NCBI GenBank assembly: GCA_030544215.1
Contig: JARZZO010000003.1
Location: 32,492,379 to 32,556,378, forward strand
Direction of reading: 5' to 3'
Source: Zantedeschia hybrid cultivar
Lineage: Eukaryota > Streptophyta > Magnoliopsida > Alismatales > Araceae
Length of the DNA stretch: 64,000 bases
Shown here: positions 55,227-64,000 of the stretch, in pieces
Position numbering within the stretch: position 1 is the stretch's first letter
How the letters are laid out: each line of letters opens with the position of its first letter
The notes under the pieces: generated by a model
What the model was told of the DNA's origin: nothing
The model's database searches: none
Seen by the model: the letters and a program-made list of their open reading frames with translations, nothing else
Made by a program: the position numbers and the translations under genes

Positions 55227-57640
55227 AACTAGGACTCGGGAAGGGGGTGGGAACACGAAGGGCGGGGCTCACGAGAGGTGTTCTTTTGGGGTGGGGGGGT
55301 ACATTCGTCACAACCGCCTGATGGTAGTTCGACGGTGATCCGCCACACAGGGGATTATTTTTCCCATTTTCTTTTAAGCTTCTGTATTTTCATTTTTTTA
55401 CTTATTAGGAGTAAAAATTGTTACTCAGTAAAAATTTTTCTTTTTTTTTGTGGGGAGAGAGATTACAGAGGTGTGATCACATGGTTACTGGTTATTTAAT
55501 TGATGGCTACTTAAATATTCTGTTCAACTGTTCAGGTTCCCCTATGGAGTTTTCTTATTTTTCATTTTTTTTACAAATGCTATACACAAATGCATAAACT
55601 AAAAAAGCTTATTACAGCCTTGCCTCTGAATGTCGCCTTATTTTTTTCCTTAACTGTCAATTTCCTATTTCAGAGTAAGACTTATTTTCCGTCTTCTCTC
55701 ATGATCATACATTAACATGTCAAGATAGTAATAATTTAATAGCATGGTAATATTTTAATACATTAACACCTTAGCACAGTAACATTTTAATTTTTATAAT
55801 CTAACATTTCACGTATTATTACATTACCGTTTTAAATAAGGTAAGATATGAACGCGTTAACATGGTGTTTAATGGTTGCATTTAGATAGCATAGTGGATG
55901 TTGAGATAGGTCATATCAATTTTGGTATATTATTATAGCAAACTTTATACTGGTCTAAATATGTATTAGAAACATTAGTATTTCGTCTTTGTAAATGTAG
56001 ATACTTCATCTCCACTAAAAAAAACCTTTCTCCCCTTTATCTCTTGATGTATGCTATCTTGCTACCACTCTCTTTACCGATTCCCACACGAGAACTATTT
56101 GATCACTTGAATAAGTTGCTCTTGTTAAAGTTACTTTCAACATAATATTTGTGCAACTATTATGTTTAATGAGAGCTTTCTCCATTAATATTATAAATCT
56201 CAAAAAATAATTTCAAAATTAATAATCCAATAGAACATGGCATAATATATCCATATAAAGATGTCAACATACTATACCTTTAATATAGATAAAATTTAAA
56301 GCAAAATTTAAAAAATTAATGATAAATTACATAAGAAGTTAAAAAATAAGTCTTTTCAAAGAATAAGAATATAAGTGCCATCAAAAAGTTGACAGCACCT
56401 CTAATAAGAGTATATAATTAGTTTTTCTAGTATATTTCTCTCAGGAAGCAAGAGGTTTTTTCTAGCTCTTAGTTCCTCTAATCTACTCTGGGAAAAACTC
56501 CTTATAATCTTTGTATTTATTAAAAACTCTTTGCTTTTATTTGAAATATATATTTTTTAATATTTCAAAAGCATTCAAGGATTCTTTTTAAAATTTTCAG
56601 CACGTTTTCTAAACTACAATGAGATTGTAAAGAGGCTGAACTAAATACAGAGAATAACAGGAAGTTTTTCTAAACCAAATACATTAGAAAGATTAAAAAA
56701 ATTAAACAATTCAATAAATAAAAGATTTTTTATTCTTTCTGTCCCCACAATCATACACTATTCTTTACTAGTTCATGCAATCCTCGTATTTGTTTAAAAC
56801 CCTCCAATCTTTGATCCCTCTTTAAACTTTCTGTGAAGTGACTTTCTCCAGGAGGGTTAGGGGATTTTTTTGCATAATTATAGAGATTAATGAGAAATAA
56901 AAAAATTTACAAAGATAGAATGTAGGATGGAGGGAAAAAAAACCCTAAAATTTTGCATTCGATGGGACGTGGAGCAGGTTTGTGGGGCCCCCGGCAGAAG
57001 GAACGACCGAGAATAAAAAAAGGTTTCAATAAAAAATAATAAATGGAATCATACGACTTACGAGGGAGAGAGGGGACGCTGCGTCAGAGACCACAGCAAT
57101 CATGTTTGACGGTTCGTTCATTAATTAACGCGCGACAGGCCGCCTCCGCGCCGGCCTAACCGCCCCTGCAGGTTGGATCCTCACAAACTCGCTGCCCTGC
57201 GGGTGGTTGCTCACCTCGACAATTTTCTTTTTTTTTTTGTGTTTTTTTTGGCAGGAGTAAAAAAGCCGGATCTGTACAACTATTTACAAGCGACCGTAAT
57301 TTAATCAGAATCCAAAATTTTCTTCCATAGTTGGAGATAATTTCGGCCGAGTGAAGTGGTCCGCCTAATTAGACGATAATTCTAAATTCGTCTGATTTCT
57401 GAGAAAATAATCCCACAGACTAAGAGATAAATATCCCAACAGTACCGTGACCATATGGCTGGGGGCTTTTTAGGCCCAACCAAGATTGAATCTACAACCT
57501 CCCTTTTACAAGGTGAACCAACTGTACTAGGCAGCTGGTTCCTCACCTCAACAAATTAACATTTAGGTACGTCACATAGTTCGATGAGAAATGAGTTATC
57601 AGATAACTTAAAATAATTAATTTGAAGAAAGTAGTCTAAT
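55227..57640. other. 3' flank of the TBL gene and AT-rich intergenic DNA
   Basis: The first 300 bases probably hold the TBL 3' UTR; I could not fix a poly(A) site. The rest shows no gene. 56069-56190 contains a dispersed repeat shared with 47891-47990 (TTGATCACTTGAATAAGTTG against TTGATCTCTTGATCGAATTG and onward). Confidence 0.5.
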
Positions 57641-57649
57641 TACTTTTGT

Positions 57650-57934
57650 CATTGCAGTGGGTAAAAACAAAATTTTAAAATTTTTCAGATCCGCACCGAG
57701 GTACAACACTAGGGATCCATTTTGGCCGATCATTGATCAACCGTCCAAAAAAAGTCTAAAAATCAAAAAATTGTTGTTAGGCTCAACGCAGTAAAAGTAT
57801 TTTTTACTGTTCATTAGAATTTAATTTTTTATTTTTCAAACTTTTCAAGATATCCGATCAGTGATTGACCTGTACGGACGTCTAGACACATCGGAGTTGA
57901 CCTGAAAAATATTTTATTTTAACCCACTGCAATG
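57650..57934. mobile_element. Non-autonomous inverted-repeat element (MITE), 285 bp
   Basis: Ends CATTGCAGTGGGTAAAA (57650-57666) and TTTTAACCCACTGCAATG (57917-57934) are inverted repeats differing by one base. The interior contains ACTGTTCATT, a T-rich tract and TCCGATCAGTGATTGACC, shared in degenerate form with 62562-62799 and 63040-63310. No target-site duplication seen. Confidence 0.7.
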
Positions 57935-58010
57935 CCCCTGTGTTCATGCAGAGAATTGCAATTTTTTTTAACCCAATGCAATGCCCCTGCGCTCATGCAG
58001 AGAATTGCAG
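57917..58010 (+). repeat. 49-bp tandem duplication at a MITE end
   Basis: TTTTAACCCAMTGCAATGCC ending in CATGCAGAGAATTGCA occurs twice with a 49-base period, so the terminal repeat of the MITE is duplicated. Confidence 0.85.
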
Positions 58011-58544
58011 CAAGTATTATTCCTATTATAGATAAGTTAATTAGAGTCATTTGATATACCATAAAATATGATAAAATATCATAAATAATTTTAAAAAAAT
58101 ATTTTCGTTATGTTTGTATTACTGCAAATTGTTTTGCATAACTTTTTCTTACATTTGGAGTACCGTAAACTAAAATCAGTTCACCACTAAAACTATCTTT
58201 TTAACTGATTTCAATTTTCAGTCTAAAACCACAAGGTGATTTTAAAATCAAGGTATTTCTTATTTTTGTTACGGAATTCTATGACATTTTACAAACACCA
58301 AATAAGCCCTATGAAAAAAATTAATTAGACCTCACGTTATTTTTCATCATCTGTCAACTTTTCACTGACCGACCGACCATGTTTTGTGTCTGTCATTATT
58401 TTTCGTCCTCTCCTACTAACAGTTGTTTACTTTTTACATACTTTAATTTTATCCTTAGTATTTTCAATCCATCTTTAAATAACTTTGATAACTAGGTGTC
58501 ATTAGGGCAAGCAGATTGATTCCGTCAAAAATACTAATGATAAG
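58011..58544. other. AT-rich intergenic; no gene
   Basis: Nothing recognised beyond low-complexity AT sequence. Confidence 0.5.
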
Positions 58545-59063
58545 TGATAGTTTGGCGGGGCCCCAGGCCCATATTTGTTTCCTCCCTCCAGGGGGAGGAG
58601 CCTAAAACCTGTCGACTGGCGTGACTTGTACAGGCCCGACTAGGATCCGTCTCTCCTGCGGAGTCCTAAGTTGGTTATGCCGTACATAGAAAGAATCCTT
58701 CTCGAATCCAAACTTTTCTCAACATGATCCTCCTTTCCTAATAAGGATAAGACTTACTGAACTCTCTGGGGTCTACTCTCTCCAATTAGACTAAGAACTG
58801 CCCTACGGAATGACTCCTTACCTGACTACTATATAAAGTCTCATATCCCTATAGGCACAGGTATACTCTCTGGTATTGAAGCTTCTACAGCTCTCCTTTC
58901 AACAATTCCAACCTTTTGACTTAGGCATCGGAGGGGACTCTCCGGACTGCTGCCTGAGGCTCTTCTAACAATGTTCTGTTTTGCAAAGACTACCCAGAAA
59001 CGTTCCTTTGATCAGAGACTGAAGACCCTAATCGTGATGGACCAGATTTTTGTCCATCAACTA
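58545..59063 (+). mobile_element. Tat-type LTR, probably solo
   Basis: Begins TGATAGTTTGGCGGGG. Contains a TATA box CTATATAAAG near 58830 and, about 80 bases on, TTTTGACTTAGGCATCGGAG, a block I recognise as conserved just downstream of the start site in many Tat LTRs. Ends near GTCCATCA (59052-59059). ATAAG flanks it at 58540-58544 and 59064-59068, but that would put the end at a non-canonical CTA, so the exact 3' boundary is uncertain. Confidence 0.6.
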
Positions 59064-59068
59064 ATAAG

Positions 59069-60530
59069 AAATCAAAAAATGAGACTGGGCCTGGTTGACG
59101 GTGATGTTCCTCCCATCCAAGTTCTTTTTTGACCTTAAATAGTTCCCATATCAATTAACTAGATAAGAAGTAGTACAGCAAGGAGGGTCGGCCAGCTGGT
59201 CCGAGAGGACAGAGGCACATGTCCCTGCCAAGCAGTAAAGCCATTCGGCCAAGGTACAAAGCAAACACGAAACCAACAGCAAGGTATAAAGAGCAATCCA
59301 AGGAAGATACGTAGCTCTAGTAGACTGGAGGAAGCACAACAAGATACAGTAGGTAAAGACCCTGATCGGAGAAATCTTCGAACACTGCCGTCGGACGGAG
59401 GATATAGTAGCCACTGGGGTAGCCAGATGTTGGGCTCGTTTGGAGGGGAGGAGACTTCTTCGGTAGCGCCAATGGAGCAGCGCCGAACAAACTGCATCTA
59501 GCATTAGTTGAAACTGGGGGCTCGATGACGTATGTCGAAACCAGACACACGGAATACGTACAATATCTTGAACACCACCAAAGGGGGGCTCTTCTTTCCC
59601 CCTTTGATTCTGACTCTTCTTTCCCTCCATGGTCCATCTAACTGCTCTGCTCACTCATGAAGGTCACCCACGACTGGTCTTTTCAGACCACGAGATCAGA
59701 TCGGAACCAAGAGGGCGAGGGAAAACAAACTCACCTATGTGGAGTAGCGATGCAAATTTGATATGCATCTAAGATAGATCTATGATTATATTCATTATGT
59801 TTTCAATTTTTAAAAAAGATTATCTGTTAATTGGCTAATGAACTCATCAGTGGTGGTGGGAGGTGGTGGGGGAGGCAATTGCCCCCTCCTCTCTTGCAGA
59901 ACCGTTGTCGGAGCACCGGCGGATATCTCGCCTCAGTAGTTTCGTCACTCAAGATGACGTCTGGGCAGGGGGAGCTCCCCCAGGGAACTAACTCCCACCC
60001 CGACCCCATCCTCCCTTTGGTTAGTCTTCCACCACTTCTCTTATCCCTCCGCCCTTGATCCACCTCCCCCTCACCTCTGCCAATACCTTCCGTCTTCCCC
60101 CCTTCACCCCTTCGCCTTCTTGCCTCTTTTCATCTTTAGCTGGTCTGTTTTTTTCCTGCTGGTTTAATGGGCTGGGCCCATTCTTAATGCCCACATAGGG
60201 GCTGCCCACGTTGGGCATGAAGTTAGGATGGAGGTGGGACAATGGGTCTGGCCCCCACTACGATGTGAACGTTGAGGGGGATCGATGTTCTCATGCATAG
60301 CATGGTTCTCTCCCTCTCCTTCTCATGCACATGTTGTGGGAAGTTGAGAGAGGGAGAGAAGTGCATGTGGTTAGAACCGTATGCATCCCTGCATGCCCCT
60401 CTTCATCGTTGCCCTCTCACTTGTTCCCGCCTGCATTTGAATAAGGAGAGAGAGAGAGATAAATAGCGAAAAAGAGAGAAACGAGAGACAGGTTCCTTAC
60501 TACTGCAGCTCTGCTCTTCCCCTTACTCTT
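59069..60530. other. No gene supported
   Basis: Several long minus-strand frames (for example 59151-59654) overlap one another in different frames and show no known domain. The sequence is mixed GC and CT rich. Confidence 0.4.
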
Positions 60531-60540
60531 CAAGGCGAGG

Positions 60541-60780
60541 GGTGTGCCACGCACCGTGCCCCAACGTGGGGCGGGTCTGGTGCCCGCACCCACGCATATG
60601 GCAGGGCCAAGTCCCGCTTCCCAGCATGGGGTAGGCCTGGCCCCCGCGCCCGCACGCGGAGCAGGGCCAGAGACCACGCCCCAGCGCGAGGTTGGGCTGG
60701 CTCCTACGCCCCCGTGCAGGGCGGGGCAGGTCTTGCGCCCCAGCAGGCTGGTGCCCACGCGCACGTACGACCGGGGGGGG
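60541..60780. repeat. GC-rich 60-bp minisatellite, about 3.5 copies
   Basis: Units 60541-60600, 60601-60660 and 60661-60720 align end to end at an exact 60-base period (common words GCAGGGCCA, CAGCRYG, GGTCTGG/GGCCTGG, CGCACGC), with a partial fourth unit ending in a run of about 16 G at 60770-60788. Because 60 is divisible by 3, frames on both strands stay open and encode 20-residue repeats. Confidence 0.85.
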
Positions 60781-61546
60781 GGGGGGGGTGTGGAACGCAC
60801 TAGAGCCTGCTAAATAGATGCCTGCAATGCCTCAATGCTCCATAATTTTGCATATGTACCTCCAACACCCCAATGTTATCATGGTTTATGTAATATTTTC
60901 GGAATATTTCATTGAAATTCAAGTTAATTTGATAGGGGTATAAATGTAATATTTTGAAGATTTTAAAGGTATTGATGACAAAATGTGAGAGTTGAGAGTA
61001 TAGATGCACATACATTATTTTTCAGGAGCATATATATGCACGAGGGACGGATATAATGCACCCCAGGTGCATCTAACTTAGATCCCCCTCCCCCCGAAAA
61101 TGACCCATCCTAATTTTTTTAAAAATAAAATTGCCAAAAAAATTAGAATATTTAAATACTCCCGTCCAGGTGACCTACCCTTTTTTATTTAATTTTTACT
61201 ACTGGGTCAAAAAAGTTAATTGTAGGTGTCCAATCAAATACATCGTTATTTGAGGATCAAAATTAAAACTCCAGAGGTAGAATCAACCATAAGCGTTAAT
61301 CTGACATATTTTCTATTTTTGACTATTTTTTCAGTACTTTTAGACATCAATTTTTTATACATATCCGATCAGACGGCTCCGATTGATTTTCAAGATCAGA
61401 CAGTAAAAATTAAAATTCCGAAGATGAGATAAATCCTAAAAATCCTATTTAAATATTTAAAATTTATGAAAATATTTATTTTTTTGAACATAGATGGGTG
61501 GGTTTTCTAAGGGGCACATCTAACTTAGATACATCTCGAGGCACGT

Positions 61547-61600
<54 letters not shown>
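61547..61600. repeat. (TA)12(GA)15 microsatellite
   Basis: TA run 61547-61570 followed directly by a GA run 61571-61600. The left target-site duplication of the adjacent hAT element begins in its last GA. Confidence 0.95.
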
Positions 61601-61602
<2 letters not shown>

Positions 61603-61606
61603 CTGG

Positions 61607-62260
61607 TAGGGCTGGCAATGAGCCGAGCCGCTCGCGAGCCGCTCGGGCTCGGCTCGATTTCAGCTCGGTTCGGCTCGACTCGAAATGTCAAACGAGCCGA
61701 GCTCAAGCTTAAGTAGAAGCTCGAATAGCTTAACGAGCCGAGCTCAAGCTTAGGGTAGCTCGGCTCGTGAGCTCGTGAGCCGGCTCGAAATATTTAACAT
61801 GTTTTTTTTAATTTTTTCAAACTAGGTCAAAATGGCATTCCATCCGTGTCCCGCGTTTAAATTTTCATATATATAGTTAGTATGATCACAAAAGGTCTAT
61901 ATTCATGTTTAATTGAGTTCAAAATCTGCCCATTAAGGTTCTTGTATTTTTTATTATGCATTTAATTGTCTTCCTTGGGATTTTAATTGAATTGATTAAT
62001 TTTTATTTTATATGTCTTGATAGAGTATTATTACACAAGTTTGAATAAGAATACTAAAAAATCCTCATTCTGCATCAAATGACTAAAATTAAATCGCATA
62101 TGTCCAAATTTTATTGGTTCGAGCTCGAGCCGAGCCGAGCTCGAGCCTGACGAAAACGAGTCGAGCCGAGCTCGAGCTCGAGCTCGAGCCAAGCTCCATT
62201 CACCCGAGCCGAGCCCGAGCCATGCAAAGCTCGGCTCGGCTCGGCTCATTGCCAGCCCTA
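61607..62260. mobile_element. hAT-type MITE 3, 654 bp, TSD GATACTGG
   Basis: Terminal repeats TAGGGCTGGCAATGAGCCGA and its complement at the right end (TTGCCAGCCCTA). Both subterminal regions are dense in GAGCTCG, GAGCCG and CGGCTCG. Perfect 8-base duplication GATACTGG at 61599-61606 and 62261-62268. No coding capacity; mobilised in trans by a hAT transposase. Confidence 0.95.
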
Positions 62261-62268
62261 GATACTGG

Positions 62269-62520
62269 GACACCGCCAAGTCCTTAAATATGGCTTGATC
62301 CTAGCCAAGCCGGTGCCCTTTGATCTTGATCGGAAGGCGCCCGTTCGCTACGTTCCGCCTAGTCACTCCTACGTGAGGCAGAGTGAGCAGGCGCTCTCTG
62401 ATCAAGATTGGAGGTCCCCCTAGGCGCCATGTGGCGTCCCCTGTGAATTTTGGGACACCACAGGCTCCCACAATATATATATATATATATACACACACCA
62501 ACTGTCCTGACCATACAATA
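62269..62520. other. Unassigned sequence with repeated TTGGGACACC/CTGGGACACC
   Basis: TGGGACACC occurs at 62265-62273 and 62450-62458, and the interval has an internal inverted pair (TTGATCTTGATCGGAAGG near 62317 against CTGATCAAGATTGGAGG near 62398). Could be a small element into which the hAT MITE jumped; ends not certain. A TA/CA microsatellite follows at 62473-62498. Confidence 0.4.
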
Positions 62521-62561
62521 ATACTACGATATATAGTTACTCTTTACACTTATCCCAATGT

Positions 62562-62799
62562 TGCACTAAGAGTCAGTGCAATGGGTAGTTTTTTCTATTT
62601 TTTGAAATTTTAACATGTGGGCCATGAATAGTAAAAAATGCCTTCAATGAGTCGAGCTCAATGATTTCTTTTATTTTTTATATTTTTTAGATCGTCCAAT
62701 CGGAGATTGGCCTATATAGAGGTGTAGGGCACCTTGCAATCCACCTAAAAAAAAAGTTCAAAAATAAAACGATTACCCGCTGCAGTGACTCTCAGTGCA
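62562..62799. mobile_element. Non-autonomous inverted-repeat element (MITE), 238 bp
   Basis: Left end TTGCACTAAGAGTCAGTGCA continuing ATGGGTA and right end TACCCGCTGCAGTGACTCTC continuing AGTGCAG are inverted repeats with about four mismatches in 26. Interior GATCGTCCAATCGGAGATTG and the T-rich tract relate it to 57650-57934. Confidence 0.65.
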
Positions 62800-63039
62800 G
62801 CACTGGAGATTAGTGCAGTAAGTGTTATTCTAGTCAGAATTGGATCTCGGTTGCAAGGTCTAGCATCTAGATCCAGTTTCATTGTCCGGTTACACTTGGA
62901 GTGCGAGAGTTAGGCTGATGGACCTCCATTTGGTAGTTGTTCAGGGAAGATGAAAATAACTTAAACCATGTTCGACTGTAGGTGAGTATAGTTAAGTTGC
63001 TGTCAGTATTTTTAATTTAAAATATATATATCGTCTTTA

Positions 63040-63310
63040 TGGTGTCCTACATGGTCATACAATTCGATCTTTGATATGCTCGGTGAATTCAAAAGAAGAT
63101 GAAAAATCGAAAAGCGACAACAAATGAATAGTAAAAAACAGTGTTGTCGAGAGAAATTTAATATTTGTACTATTATACAGTGAAAAAAGGATTTTGAACC
63201 GTCGGCTGCTGCGAGTGTTTTTACTGTTCATTTAGGGTTAATTTTTAATTTTTCATCTTTTTCTGAATGACCCAATCTAAAATAGAGTTGTACGATCATG
63301 TAGGAGATTG
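63040..63310. repeat. Head-to-head pair of MITE-like segments
   Basis: 63218-63305 reads ACTGTTCATTTAGGG, TTTTTCATCTTTTT, then GATCATGTAGGAGA. The complement of 63040-63138 reads ACTATTCATTTGTTG, TTTTTCATCTTCTT, then GACCATGTAGGACACC. The two arms of roughly 90-100 bases face each other across about 80 bases and could form a large hairpin. Both are degenerate copies of the family at 57650 and 62562. Confidence 0.65.
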
Positions 63311-63399
63311 GGGCCGACCCAAAAAATTCAAAGAAAATTTACAAATTAAAAACACCGGGTAGCTGGCGTTTCACTTGCTGCCGGTGCAGCAAGTTATAC

Positions 63400-64000
63400 T
63401 CTAGGGAGAAATTTATACATTATCCTTCGTGTCATGTACAAATGTGAAATCTGAACGGAATAGTCATCCGATTCTAGACTAGTACTCTTGTCCGGAATAA
63501 ATAATTTAGATGTAAATCGGATACTGTAGATAATGTATATTTAGTAGAGAATAACCTTGAAGAATGAGCCCTACGATGTGATTCGACTCCTCAACAACAA
63601 AGGTCAATGAATAAAATTGGCCAACGTGAGGGTTGCTTTCGATTTACGTGGTGATAAAATAGAAACAGAATAACCTACTTCAAAATCATATCAGTCGATT
63701 TGGAATTAGTGTACCATTGTCATTGGTTGGAAAATAAGAATAATATCGTATATTTTAAAATCAAATATTTTAAAATCGCATATTTTGGTATGTCACGGAC
63801 GTACTCATGCACGCACATACGGCACACACTAGGGGAGGGGATCATCACATTCAGTTTATGTTTATGTATACGTGGTGCAGTATAATTATGGAAGGAGTAG
63901 TATATTTAAGAAGTGGGTTAATTAAAGGGAGTCCGTATGGCATTACTAAATAGAACTATAAACCCTATAATTATGGAAGGAGTGTATTTAGGAAGTGGGT
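63400..64000. other. No gene seen
   Basis: AT-rich. The words TAATTATGGAAGGAGT and AGGAAGTGGGT / AAGAAGTGGGT recur near 63884-63918 and 63968-64000, a short direct repeat cut by the window edge. Nothing else recognised. Confidence 0.45.

Noticed and set aside
53766..55311. Long frames on the minus strand and in other plus frames across the TBL gene
   Set aside because: Shadows of a very GC-rich coding sequence; low-complexity Gly/Val/Glu or Pro/Arg/Ser composition, no domains.
57420..57560. tRNA-derived SINE (GATTGAATCTACAACCTC resembles a B box)
   Set aside because: No matching A box, no tail and no target-site duplication.
59151..59654. 167-codon minus-strand frame
   Set aside because: Overlaps two other open frames in the same DNA, no recognisable domain, no credible start context; kept only as unassigned sequence.
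60417..60813. Proline-rich protein on either strand
   Set aside because: Explained by a 60-bp minisatellite, whose period is a multiple of three.
1..64000. Endogenous pararetrovirus
   Set aside because: All RT/RNase H/integrase matches are of Ty1/copia or Tat-type Ty3/gypsy form with LTRs; no movement-protein or coat-protein sequence and integrase is present.
1..64000. tRNA, rRNA or other classical RNA genes
   Set aside because: No cloverleaf-like or rRNA sequence noticed on either strand; a tRNAscan-SE and Rfam search would be decisive.

Overview
This is a repeat-dominated plant nuclear window. The only intact conventional gene I can support is an intronless, very GC-rich TRICHOME BIREFRINGENCE-LIKE (TBL) O-acetyltransferase at 53874-55226 (+). 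Its GC bias against AT-rich surroundings suggests a monocot, but that is inference. Two other relics of non-repeat genes or LINEs are visible: a broken pentatricopeptide-repeat (PPR) gene at about 50.11-50.51 kb and a possible LINE scrap near 46.1-46.25 kb.

Layout. 1-2.8 kb: 3' end of a decayed SIRE-like Ty1/copia element on the minus strand. 2.8-24.0 kb: decayed Ty3/gypsy Tat-type elements whose pol reads on the minus strand (8.6-10.8 kb and 23.0-24.0 kb), with multi-exon plus-strand genes of the plant-mobile-domain (PMD) type lying antisense to pol (2.85-5.6, 13.8-16.8 and 18.8-21.8 kb). Two LTR-like blocks (7101-8321 and 11116-12332) share length, start and TATA position. A copia solo LTR (14599-16285, TSD GGCCT) splits one PMD gene, and a Tekay-like LTR fragment lies at about 17.05-18.46 kb.

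24042-43464: a 19.4-kb nest. Copia-A (LTRs 24042-25609 and 41899-43464, TSD TCCTT) is inserted in the pol of the second Tat element, which resumes at 43465-45.3 kb. Copia-A itself contains a Tekay-type solo LTR (27833-30158, TSD GTTAT) and a second, left-truncated copia, Copia-B (30210-38043). Copia-A retains a recognisable gag-pol with several stops and a damaged RT active site; Copia-B is far more decayed.

44-64 kb: AT-rich intergenic DNA with three hAT-type MITEs (two with perfect 8-bp TSDs), a minus-strand TRIM (TSD GTATG), a Tat-type LTR, other inverted-repeat elements, micro- and minisatellites, and the TBL gene.

Most unusual structures: (1) long arrays of perfect or near-perfect short hairpins with 3-nt loops and differing stems in the leaders of both copia elements; (2) a second series of leader stem-loops with a conserved loop and changing stems; (3) a hairpin unit of the form GCGTC-N(about 10)-GACGC repeated 12 times in the Tekay solo LTR and again, with an 88-bp period, in the U3 of a Tat LTR and near the starts of antisense PMD genes. 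I know of no description of any of these three, but I could not search.
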